NCBI RefSeq assembly: GCF_000472965.1
Contig: NZ_AXAU01000009.1
Coordinates: 62,001 to 126,000, forward strand
DNA from: Bradyrhizobium murdochi
Lineage (GTDB): Bacteria; Pseudomonadota; Alphaproteobacteria; Rhizobiales; Xanthobacteraceae
Length of the DNA stretch: 64,000 nt
Direction: 5' to 3'
A model generated the notes under the pieces. That model was given only the letters and a program-made list of their open reading frames with translations. It made no database searches and had not been told where the DNA came from. Below are positions 50,287 to 57,413 of this stretch, piece by piece. The translations under genes and the position numbers were made by a program. Position 1 is the stretch's first letter. Each line of letters begins with the position of its first letter.

Positions 50287-51345
50287 TTAGGCCGCGCCGG
50301 CCTCGGGCTCGAGCTCGAGCTCGGTTTCCGTCACCGTGCGGTTGCGGCCGAGTCGCTTGGCTCGATAAAGCCCGCGGTCGCAGCGCTCGATCATGGCTTC
50401 CGCGGATTCGGCGAGGCGGAATTGTGACACGCCTATTGATACCGTAATGCTGCCGATCTCCTTGCCCGTCGCACGGCGTGTCAGCTTCGCTTCGGCAATG
50501 CGCCGGCGAATGCGTTCGGCAACGGCCGTGCAAGCCCGCAGATCGGCGCCCGGCAGCACCGCGATCAACTCCTCGCCGCCGTAGCGGGCGGCGAGATCGA
50601 CTTCGCGAACGCCTTCCTGCAAGACCTTGGCGACCAGCCGAAGCACCTGATCACCGACCTGGTGGCCATAATCGTCGTTGAATTTCTTGAAGTGATCGAT
50701 GTCGATCAGGAAGACGCTGAGCGGCTCGTCCTTTTCCATCGCTGCGATCTGGGCGAGGCGAAGGAATTCATCCATCGAGTGGCGGTTGGCCAGCCCGGTC
50801 AGCGCATCGGTGTTGGAGCGTTGCTCGGCCGCTTTGAGCGAGTCGCGGATGCTATCCAGTTCCTCCGACGTGGCGGCGAAATTCGCCTCCAGCTTGGCGG
50901 CCCGGGCCGTCGCCTTTGACAATTCATCAACCAGTTTTGCAATGATCGCCCGGGGATCGCCGGTAGCAGCGGCCTCGGAAGACACTTCACCGAGCGCCTC
51001 GATGTGGCTGCGGTTGTCGGTGACGGCAGTGTTGAGGAATTGCTGCGCGGTCTCGATCAGCCCGCCCAATTGATCGGGAAGGTCGCCAAACGGATCGGCA
51101 CCGGCTTGCGCCACATAGGTGATATAGAGTTCGTGGTTGGTTGCCGCGTCGAATTTGCGCTTGCCCGCAATCAGAATGTCGATGGTCTTTCGCAGCGCCA
51201 GCGAACTGCCCAGGGAATATTCGAACCAGACGGCGAAATTGGTGGGGGTGGGAGGGACCGACTGCTGCGACATCAACCGCATAGCCCGGTCGGCAATCGT
51301 CGTGGCGTATTCGGCGTCCATGTCGCCGATCGGCTGGCCTGCCAT
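50287..51345 (-). CDS. Diguanylate cyclase (GGDEF family)
   Basis: The 352-residue cytoplasmic protein has a helical N-terminal half (PTPTNFAVWFEYSLGSSLAL; coiled coil at about residues 130-180) and a C-terminal GGDEF domain with the active site YGGEEL (about residue 256) and FLIDIDHFKKFNDDYGHQVG. GGEEF/L variants are usually active cyclases; a clear RxxD inhibitory site was not identified. It is a single gene between the CusF-like gene and fliP. Confidence 0.9.
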   Translation of the reverse strand: MAGQPIGDMDAEYATTIADRAMRLMSQQSVPPTPTNFAVWFEYSLGSSLALRKTIDILIAGKRKFDAATNHELYITYVAQAGADPFGDLPDQLGGLIETAQQFLNTAVTDNRSHIEALGEVSSEAAATGDPRAIIAKLVDELSKATARAAKLEANFAATSEELDSIRDSLKAAEQRSNTDALTGLANRHSMDEFLRLAQIAAMEKDEPLSVFLIDIDHFKKFNDDYGHQVGDQVLRLVAKVLQEGVREVDLAARYGGEELIAVLPGADLRACTAVAERIRRRIAEAKLTRRATGKEIGSITVSIGVSQFRLAESAEAMIERCDRGLYRAKRLGRNRTVTETELELEPEAGAA

Positions 51346-51495
51346 TTCTAATCCGGTGATGCGTTTGGTAAGTCAGTTCCTGGCATCCATTGTGCACGAA
51401 GGAACTAACCTCACCTTAAATTCCCTGCGAAACTCCGCTGCAAATACGTAACTAATGTTGACCTATTTGCACGCGGAACCGGCAGAAATCGGCCG

Positions 51496-52251
51496 CTAAC
51501 TCCCGCCGTAGCTCTGCACCAGGCTTCCTGCCACCAGCGACCAGCCGTCCACCAGCACGAAGAAGATCAACTTAAACGGCAGCGACACCACGACCGGCGG
51601 CAGCATCATCATACCCATCGACATCAGGACGGATGCGACCACGAGATCGATGATCAGGAAGGGGAGAAACAGCAGGAAGCCAATCTCAAAGGCGCGTTTC
51701 AGTTCGGAGATCATGAAGGCCGGGACCAGAATCCGCAGCGACAGGTCTTCCGGCGTCGCCGGCGGCGGCTCGCCGGAGAGGTCCACGAACAGCTTCAGAT
51801 CCTTTTCGCGGACATTCTTCTGCATGAAGCCGCGCAGCGGCACGGAGGCCTTTTGCAGCGCTTCCTCGACGCCGAGTTCATTGGCGACCAGGGGCTTGAT
51901 GCCCTCGTCATAGGACTTCTGCAGCACCGGCCCCATCACGAACGCGGTCAGGAACAGCGCAAGCGCAATGATCACAGAATTGGGCGGGGCGGTCGCGGTG
52001 CCCAGCGCCGTGCGCAGCAGCGACAGCACGACGACGATCCGTGTGAACGACGTCATCATGATCAGGATCGAGGGCGCGATCGACAGCACCGTCAACAGCG
52101 CGATCAACTGGATCGCGCGCTCGGTCACCCCGCCGCCGCCCTGGCCGAGATTGATGCTGATGTCCTGCGCCAGCGCCGGATCGGCGAGCGATCCGGCGAT
52201 GGTCAGGATTAAGAAAAATAAAACTCTACGCGGAGAAGTCGCCGGCCTCAC
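51496..52251 (-). CDS. fliP: Flagellar export gate protein FliP
   Basis: The 251-residue FliP has a cleavable leader (VLFFLILTIAGSLADPALAQ), four membrane helices, and the family motifs MMTSFTRIVVVLSLLRTALG and PFLIIDLVVASVLMSMGMMM. It forms the type III export gate with FliQ and FliR. Its start overlaps the end of fliO by 4 bases, so they are coupled. The other gate genes lie in the divergent flgB operon. Confidence 0.96.
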   Translation of the reverse strand: MRPATSPRRVLFFLILTIAGSLADPALAQDISINLGQGGGGVTERAIQLIALLTVLSIAPSILIMMTSFTRIVVVLSLLRTALGTATAPPNSVIIALALFLTAFVMGPVLQKSYDEGIKPLVANELGVEEALQKASVPLRGFMQKNVREKDLKLFVDLSGEPPPATPEDLSLRILVPAFMISELKRAFEIGFLLFLPFLIIDLVVASVLMSMGMMMLPPVVVSLPFKLIFFVLVDGWSLVAGSLVQSYGGS

Positions 52252-53282
52252 GAAGGGTTCTTCGGACGGCCCAGCAATGACGCCATCTCGTCTTCGAGAT
52301 TCTCGAAGCCGCTCTTCTGCGGAGCGGGTGTGGGAGCGGGGGGTTCGCTGCGGGAGGTACGGGCAGGCGGCGTTTCCGGCGCTACCGGCGGCGCCACCGG
52401 TTCGGCCGGCCGGCGCAGGGCGGCTTCCAGCCGCTGCGCCATCTCGGCCAGATTCTGGTCGGCGCTCGACGGCGCGGGGGGTGGAGGCGGCGGCGGCGCG
52501 GCGGCGCGTTCAGGCGCTCGAACCGGCGCCTCGCGAACCGCAGGTACCTCGCGGACAGGCGGCGCCTCACGGCCTGTCGGTGCCTCGCGGAGCGACGCTG
52601 CCTCACGGACCGGCGGCGCCTCACGAGCTGGCGGCGCCTCACGGACCACCGGCGGTGCCTTGGGCAACTCACGCTGCGGCAACTCGCGCTGCGGCCGCGG
52701 CATCAGCGGTTCGGTGCGGGTCAGGCGCGGCGGGGCCGCTTCGGGACGACCGGTGATCGATTCCGGCGCAAACCCCGTCAGTGGATCGCTGCGACGCTCC
52801 GGCGGCGGCGCGGGCCGGCGGAGATCGTCTGCGAAGGAGGGACGTGCGGGGCGCGGCGGCGGCTCCGGCATTTGCGGTTCGGCGTGATGATCGAAGCCGT
52901 CCGTCGGTCGCAAATCGGCTCTCGCCGCTTCCTCGCTCCAGGCGGCATCGGGCAGCGGGGCAATCCGCGGCGGCTGCTCGCCGACCGCCGGGCGCGGCGC
53001 CATTTGATCGCGGTTGGGCATTGCGCGCACGATGTTGGGTTCGACCACGATGTCGCTCGGACCGCCGATCATCAGGAGATGCTCGACATTGTCGCGCCGT
53101 ACCAGCACGAGGCGCCGGCGGCCGTCCACGGCGGCGGCGTCGATCACGGCAAGCCGCGGCATCCGCCCGCGCTGGGTGTTGGCGCCGAGGCGGTTGTTGG
53201 CGAAGCGACGGACCAGCCATGCGGCCACGCCGATCAGCGCCAGAACGGCGATGAATGCGAAGAGGAATGTCAGTGTCTGCAT
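52248..53282 (-). CDS. fliO: FliO-family export gate assembly protein
   Basis: The 344-residue protein has an N-terminal membrane helix (LTFLFAFIAVLALIGVAAWL) and the FliO domain (RMPRLAVIDAAAVDGRRRLV, LVRRDNVEHLLMIGGPSDIV, about residues 40-80). A tail of about 260 residues rich in Pro/Arg/Ala follows, including repeated REAPP-type units at about residues 208-255 that normal FliO (about 120 residues) lacks. FliO assists assembly of the FliP ring. It is encoded directly before fliP and divergent from flgB. Confidence 0.85.
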   Translation of the reverse strand: MQTLTFLFAFIAVLALIGVAAWLVRRFANNRLGANTQRGRMPRLAVIDAAAVDGRRRLVLVRRDNVEHLLMIGGPSDIVVEPNIVRAMPNRDQMAPRPAVGEQPPRIAPLPDAAWSEEAARADLRPTDGFDHHAEPQMPEPPPRPARPSFADDLRRPAPPPERRSDPLTGFAPESITGRPEAAPPRLTRTEPLMPRPQRELPQRELPKAPPVVREAPPAREAPPVREAASLREAPTGREAPPVREVPAVREAPVRAPERAAAPPPPPPPAPSSADQNLAEMAQRLEAALRRPAEPVAPPVAPETPPARTSRSEPPAPTPAPQKSGFENLEDEMASLLGRPKNPS

Positions 53283-53354
53283 TCTTTAGTCCCCGGCCAC
53301 GGGCCGTTCTCTTGCTGCTGGCTTCGACGAGTGCGGTCTTAGGTATTCCTGTCC

Positions 53355-53400
53355 GAGCATGTTCCCTTTGGGAAAGCGGTTCCCGTTTGCCGGATCATGC
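53355..53400. repeat. GAGCATG...CATGC palindromic element, variant copy
   Basis: GCATGTTCC (from 53357) and GGATCATGC (53392-53400) pair with one mismatch around an inner GGGAA/TTCCC hairpin. It resembles the element at 56095-56170 and lies in the fliO-flgB intergenic gap (53283-53717), which otherwise holds a TTAATTAA stretch and the CtrA box. Confidence 0.55.
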
Positions 53401-53638
53401 CCTGAGCGATCCGCACCCGGCGAATCATGCCCGAGATCAGCCTTATTTCTTAATCCCCACGGCGAGCGCCGCCATCCGGGTTAATTAATAGACCAAGAAT
53501 CGTTTGACCCAAAACGACTTCTGAGCGCCCCACGCCGGGTTGGTTGCTGCTGGTTAACGCAGTTTTCGTGGCAAAAATGCGCTCGTTTCGTCGCTGTCAG
53601 CGGGTATTGGCCGACGTGGACGGCCGCCAGGCGTGATC

Positions 53639-53653
53639 TTAACCAGCTGTTAA
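53639..53653 (+). promoter_or_regulatory. CtrA box of the flgB operon
   Basis: TTAA (53639-53642), seven bases, TTAA (53650-53653) followed by CCAT gives a full CtrA site, about 65 bases before flgB. It is the best match in the window. Confidence 0.75.
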
Positions 53654-53717
53654 CCATACACCGGGCAAATTCTGCCTACCTCGCGGCGTCTGCCAGAGGT
53701 TAACGGGGAACAGCTCG

Positions 53718-54128
53718 ATGGCCATCAACGATCTTCCGATCCTGTCGGCGCTGCGCACCAAGATGCAGTGGCACCAGGAACGCCAGCGGGTGCTCGCTGA
53801 AAACGTATCCAACGCAAACACCCCGAATTTCAGGCCGAGCGACCTGGTCGAGCCGAAATTCGACAACAAGGGCACCGATGTCGGCGGCGCGATGGGCTCG
53901 CTCGCCATGCTGCGCACCAGTGCCACCCATATCGGCGTCTCCGGCGGCCGCCAGAGCTTCAGGGGGGACGGCGGCAGGAGCGGCTTCCTGACCAAGCCTG
54001 CCGGCAACTCGGTCAATCTGGAAGACCAGATGCTGAAGGTCTCGGCCAACCAGATGGATTACGCGGCTGCCACTTCGCTCTACAGCCGCAGCCTCGGCCT
54101 GCTCAAAACCGCCATCGGAAAGCGCTGA
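53718..54128 (+). CDS. flgB: Proximal rod protein FlgB
   Basis: The 136-residue protein has the FlgB N-terminus IPDLPIL-like segment (INDLPILSALRTKMQWHQER), VLAENVSNANTPNFRPSDLV, and a C-terminal helix ANQMDYAAATSLYSRSLGLL. It is a proximal rod subunit. It leads the operon flgB-flgC-fliE-fliQ-fliR-flhB behind a CtrA box. Confidence 0.94.
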   Translation: MAINDLPILSALRTKMQWHQERQRVLAENVSNANTPNFRPSDLVEPKFDNKGTDVGGAMGSLAMLRTSATHIGVSGGRQSFRGDGGRSGFLTKPAGNSVNLEDQMLKVSANQMDYAAATSLYSRSLGLLKTAIGKR

Positions 54129-54154
54129 CGCGGCGCGACTAGGAGAACCGGATC

Positions 54155-54580
54155 ATGGCAGATGATGGAAGCGATTTCGCCCGCTCGATGAGCATCGCGA
54201 CCTCCGGCCTGCGCGCACAGGCGGGGCGGATGCGGGTGATCTCGGAAAACATCGCCAATGCGGACTCGACCGCGCCATCGGCGGGCGGCGATCCCTATCG
54301 CCGCAAGGTGCCGACATTTTCCTCGGCGCTCGACCGCACGCTCGACGCCCGCGTGGTGACGCTCGGCAAGGTCAGGGCTGACCAGTCGGCGTTTCGCGTC
54401 AAGCACGAGCCGAGCAATCCGGCGGCGGATGCTGCCGGCAACGTCAAGTATCCGAACGTCAATCCGCTGGTCGAAATGACCGATATGCGCGAGGCGCAGC
54501 GGTCCTATGAAGCCAACCTCAACATCATCAGCGCCACGCGCCGCATGATTCAACGCACCCTCGACATCCTCAAGGCCTGA
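54155..54580 (+). CDS. flgC: Proximal rod protein FlgC
   Basis: The 141-residue FlgC has FARSMSIATSGLRAQAGRMR and VISENIANADSTAPSAGGDP with YRRKVPTFSS, then NPLVEMTDMREAQRSYEANL at the C-terminus. Standard length and motifs. It lies 26 bases after flgB. Confidence 0.95.
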   Translation: MADDGSDFARSMSIATSGLRAQAGRMRVISENIANADSTAPSAGGDPYRRKVPTFSSALDRTLDARVVTLGKVRADQSAFRVKHEPSNPAADAAGNVKYPNVNPLVEMTDMREAQRSYEANLNIISATRRMIQRTLDILKA

Positions 54581-54596
54581 ACAGGAACCATAGAAA

Positions 54597-54908
54597 ATGG
54601 CTTCACCGACCGTTGCAGCAAACGCCTACGCCGCGCTTTCGCGCATCATGGAATCCGGCGGCGCCGAGAAGGGCGGCCAATCCACCGGCGGCCCGTCCTT
54701 CAGCGCGCTGCTCAAGGACGCGGTGGGAAGCGTGCTGGATGCCGGCAAGAAATCCGACGCTCAGACCATGGCGATGACCGCGGGCAAAGCCAACGTCATG
54801 GACGTGGTGACGGCGGTGGCGGAGACCGACGTCGCGGTCTCCACGCTGGTATCGGTGCGCGACCGGGTGATCCAGTCCTACGAAGACATCATGAAGATGC
54901 CGATCTGA
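54597..54908 (+). CDS. fliE: Hook-basal body protein FliE
   Basis: The 103-residue FliE has PSFSALLKDAVGSVLDAGKK (about residues 32-51) and the conserved C-terminal VMDVVTAVAETDVAVSTLVS, VRDRVIQSYEDIMKMPI. It links the MS ring to the rod. It lies 16 bases after flgC and is separated from fliQ by a palindromic repeat. Confidence 0.94.
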   Translation: MASPTVAANAYAALSRIMESGGAEKGGQSTGGPSFSALLKDAVGSVLDAGKKSDAQTMAMTAGKANVMDVVTAVAETDVAVSTLVSVRDRVIQSYEDIMKMPI

Positions 54909-54912
54909 GGAG

Positions 54913-54980
54913 GCGAATGGCGAGTAGGGAGTAGCGAGTAGGGACGGGGTGTCGTGAACCATTCGCTACTCGCCATTCGC
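54913..54980. repeat. 15-bp perfect inverted repeat between fliE and fliQ
   Basis: GCGAATGGCGAGTAG (54913-54927) pairs perfectly with CTACTCGCCATTCGC (54966-54980). The units GCGAGTAG/GGGAGTAG repeat within the left arm and CACTCGCGAG follows the right arm, giving a tandem-palindromic block. It interrupts the operon without breaking gene order. Confidence 0.75.
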
Positions 54981-55046
54981 CACTCGCGAGCGGCGGCCTC
55001 TCTGTTTGAGAGATATGAAGAAGACAACTGAGAGCGAGAACCAAAC

Positions 55047-55310
55047 ATGACCGGTGCCGAAACCCTTGACGTGGCGCGCGATGCGATCTGGACCATCGTG
55101 GTGGTGTCGTCGCCCTTGATGGCGATTGGCCTGGTGGTCGGCGTCGTGGTGTCGCTGTTCCAGGCGCTGACGCAGATTCAGGAACAGACGCTGATCTTCG
55201 TGCCGAAGATCCTCGCAATCTTTGTCACGCTGCTGCTTGCGCTGCCGTTCATGGCCGATTCGCTGCACGGTCACATGATGCGGATATCGTCGCGAATCAT
55301 AGGCGGTTGA
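55047..55310 (+). CDS. fliQ: Flagellar export gate protein FliQ
   Basis: The 87-residue protein has two membrane helices (AIWTIVVVSSPLMAIGLVVG; AIFVTLLLALPFMADSLHGH) flanking the FliQ motif SLFQALTQIQEQTLIFVPKI. It is part of the export gate. It lies 14 bases before fliR. Confidence 0.96.
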   Translation: MTGAETLDVARDAIWTIVVVSSPLMAIGLVVGVVVSLFQALTQIQEQTLIFVPKILAIFVTLLLALPFMADSLHGHMMRISSRIIGG

Positions 55311-55324
55311 TGCATTGTGGATAA

Positions 55325-56095
55325 ATGCGCGTCGACATATCGCTGCTGCCGGCCCTTGCCGCCACCTTCATGCTGGTGTTCGCCCGCGTTGGGGCCATGG
55401 TGATGCTGTTGCCGGGGTTTGGCGAGAGCAACATCCCGGTGCGCGTCAAGCTCGGCATTGCATTGCTGTTGACGTTGATCATCCTGCCGCTGCACCGCAC
55501 CGCTTACCAGGTCGACCTGACCTCGATGACGGCGATCGGGGTGCTGCTGGTGCACGAGATCGCCATCGGCATCGTGCTCGGCGCCACGGCGCGCGTGACG
55601 CTGGCGGCGCTTGCGGTGGCAGGCTCGGTAATCGCCCAGCAGCTCGGCCTCGGCTTCGTCACCGCCGTCGATCCGACGCAAGGACAGCAGGGCGTGCTGA
55701 TCGGCAACTTCCTCTCCATTCTCGGCATGACGCTGCTGTTTGCCACCGACACCCATCACCTCGTCATTGCGGCGCTGAACGAGAGCTACCGGGTATTCTC
55801 GCCGGGCGAGCTGATGCCGAGCGGTGACGTGGCGGCGCTTGCCACGCGCGCCTTCGCGACCGCCTTCAAGATCGGCATACAGCTCTCCGCGCCGTTCCTG
55901 GTGTTCGGCCTCGTCTTCAATATCGGCCTCGGCGTGCTGGCGCGGCTGATGCCGGCGATGCAGGTCTATTTCGTCGGCGTGCCGCTGTCGATCATGGTGG
56001 GCTTTCTGATCTTCGCCCTCGTCCTCACCGGAATGATGGCGACTTATCTCAACTACTTCATCGGCGTGATGCACGAATTGACGCCGCTGAGATAG
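55325..56095 (+). CDS. fliR: Flagellar export gate protein FliR
   Basis: The 256-residue protein has about six membrane helices. Motifs FMLVFARVGAMVMLLPGFGE (N-terminus) and SAPFLVFGLVFNIGLGVLAR, LMPAMQVYFVGVPLSIMVGF (C-terminal half) are characteristic of FliR. Its stop codon overlaps the first base of a palindromic intergenic element that separates it from flhB. Confidence 0.95.
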   Translation: MRVDISLLPALAATFMLVFARVGAMVMLLPGFGESNIPVRVKLGIALLLTLIILPLHRTAYQVDLTSMTAIGVLLVHEIAIGIVLGATARVTLAALAVAGSVIAQQLGLGFVTAVDPTQGQQGVLIGNFLSILGMTLLFATDTHHLVIAALNESYRVFSPGELMPSGDVAALATRAFATAFKIGIQLSAPFLVFGLVFNIGLGVLARLMPAMQVYFVGVPLSIMVGFLIFALVLTGMMATYLNYFIGVMHELTPLR

Positions 56096-56170
56096 AGCAT
56101 GATCCGGAAAAGTGGGTGCCGGTTTTCCCTCGCGACAAACGTGGAACGCGTTTGCGCGGAGATCATGCTC
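56095..56170. repeat. GAGCATGATC palindromic element
   Basis: Arms GAGCATGATC (56095-56104) and GATCATGCTC (56161-56170) are perfect complements. Inside are GGAAAA/TTTTCC and AAACG/CGTTT hairpins. From general knowledge, elements of this type recur in Rhizobiales intergenic DNA. It fills most of the fliR-flhB gap. Confidence 0.75.
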
Positions 56171-56191
56171 AAACAAAACTAGAGCGCCACG

Positions 56192-57265
56192 ATGGCCGAC
56201 GATACCGACGACAAAACAGAAGACCCTACGCAAAAACGTCTCGACGATGCGCTGGCCAAGGGCGACGTTGCCAAGAGCCAGGAGGTCAACACCTGGTTTA
56301 TCATCGCGGGCGGCACGCTGATATTATCGACGTTCGCGGGATCGATCGGCGGCGGCATTCTGATGCCGCTGCGCAACCTGATCGCCAATGCAGGCCAGCT
56401 TCGCGCCGACGGCGCAGCGCTGCTCGCGCTTGGCAACACGCTGGGCTATGCCGTGCTCGGCGCGATCGGCGTGCCGCTGCTGATGCTGGCGCTTGCCGCG
56501 ATCGCCGGCAACATGATCCAGCACCGGCTGGTGTGGTCGTCGGAATCGCTCAAACCGAAGTTCAGCAAAGTATCGCCCGGCGCGGGGCTGAAACGCATCT
56601 TCGGCAAACAGGCGGTGGCGAACTTCGCCAAAGGGCTGTTCAAACTGATCGCGCTCGGCTCCGTCATGACGGCGGTGCTGTGGCCCGAGCGTCATCGGCT
56701 GGAATCGTTCCTGATGTTCGATCCTTCGGCGATCCTCGACGTTACCACCAACCTGACGCTGCAATTGATGGGCGCAGTGGTGGCAATGCTGGCGGCCGTC
56801 GCGATCGCCGATTACTTCTTCCAGTACCGGCAATGGTACACGCGGCAGAAGATGTCGTTGCAGGAGATCAAGGACGAGTTCAAGCAGTCCGAAGGCGATC
56901 CCCACATCAAGGGCCGTATCAGGCAGTTGCGCGTGCAGCGGATGAAGAAGCGCATGATGGCCGCCGTTCCCAACGCCAGCGTGATCATCACCAACCCGAC
57001 CCACTATTCGGTGGCGCTGTCCTACGATCGCGGCATGTCGGCGCCGGTTTGCGTCGCCAAGGGCGTCGACAACATCGCGTTCAAGATCCGGGAGATCGCC
57101 AAGAAGCACGACATACCGATCGTGGAGAATGTGCCGTTGGCGCGCGCGCTTTACGCCACCGTCGATATCGACGAGGAGATTCCGGTCGAGCACTATCACG
57201 CAGTGGCCGAGATCATCGGCTATGTCATGCGCCTCAAGAACGGGTTTGCTAGCCGAGGAATGTGA
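56192..57265 (+). CDS. flhB: Flagellar export switch protein FlhB
   Basis: The 357-residue protein has four membrane helices (about residues 28-210) and a cytoplasmic domain with the autocleavage site NPTH (268-271) in VIITNPTHYSVALSYDRG. It opens with the usual DKTEDPTQKRLDDALAKGDV. It switches export from hook to filament substrates. It is the last gene of the flgB operon; cckA starts 149 bases later on the same strand. Confidence 0.96.
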   Translation: MADDTDDKTEDPTQKRLDDALAKGDVAKSQEVNTWFIIAGGTLILSTFAGSIGGGILMPLRNLIANAGQLRADGAALLALGNTLGYAVLGAIGVPLLMLALAAIAGNMIQHRLVWSSESLKPKFSKVSPGAGLKRIFGKQAVANFAKGLFKLIALGSVMTAVLWPERHRLESFLMFDPSAILDVTTNLTLQLMGAVVAMLAAVAIADYFFQYRQWYTRQKMSLQEIKDEFKQSEGDPHIKGRIRQLRVQRMKKRMMAAVPNASVIITNPTHYSVALSYDRGMSAPVCVAKGVDNIAFKIREIAKKHDIPIVENVPLARALYATVDIDEEIPVEHYHAVAEIIGYVMRLKNGFASRGM

Positions 57266-57413
57266 GGGGAACCGCTGGAAAAACGCCTTGAAATGCCTTC
57301 AACCTGTCAAATAACCGCCTGATGGACTTGCGCTCGCGGGCCCGATTCAGGCACTCAGGAGCGGCGCGCGACCCCGCGCGTCACCTCCTTGCCGACGGGC
57401 AGTGCCTCTTCAG

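Noticed and set aside
53560..53600. GTGGCAAAAATGCGC before flgB as a sigma-54 promoter
   Set aside because: GG and GC are nine, not ten, bases apart, and the unit already has a strong CtrA box.
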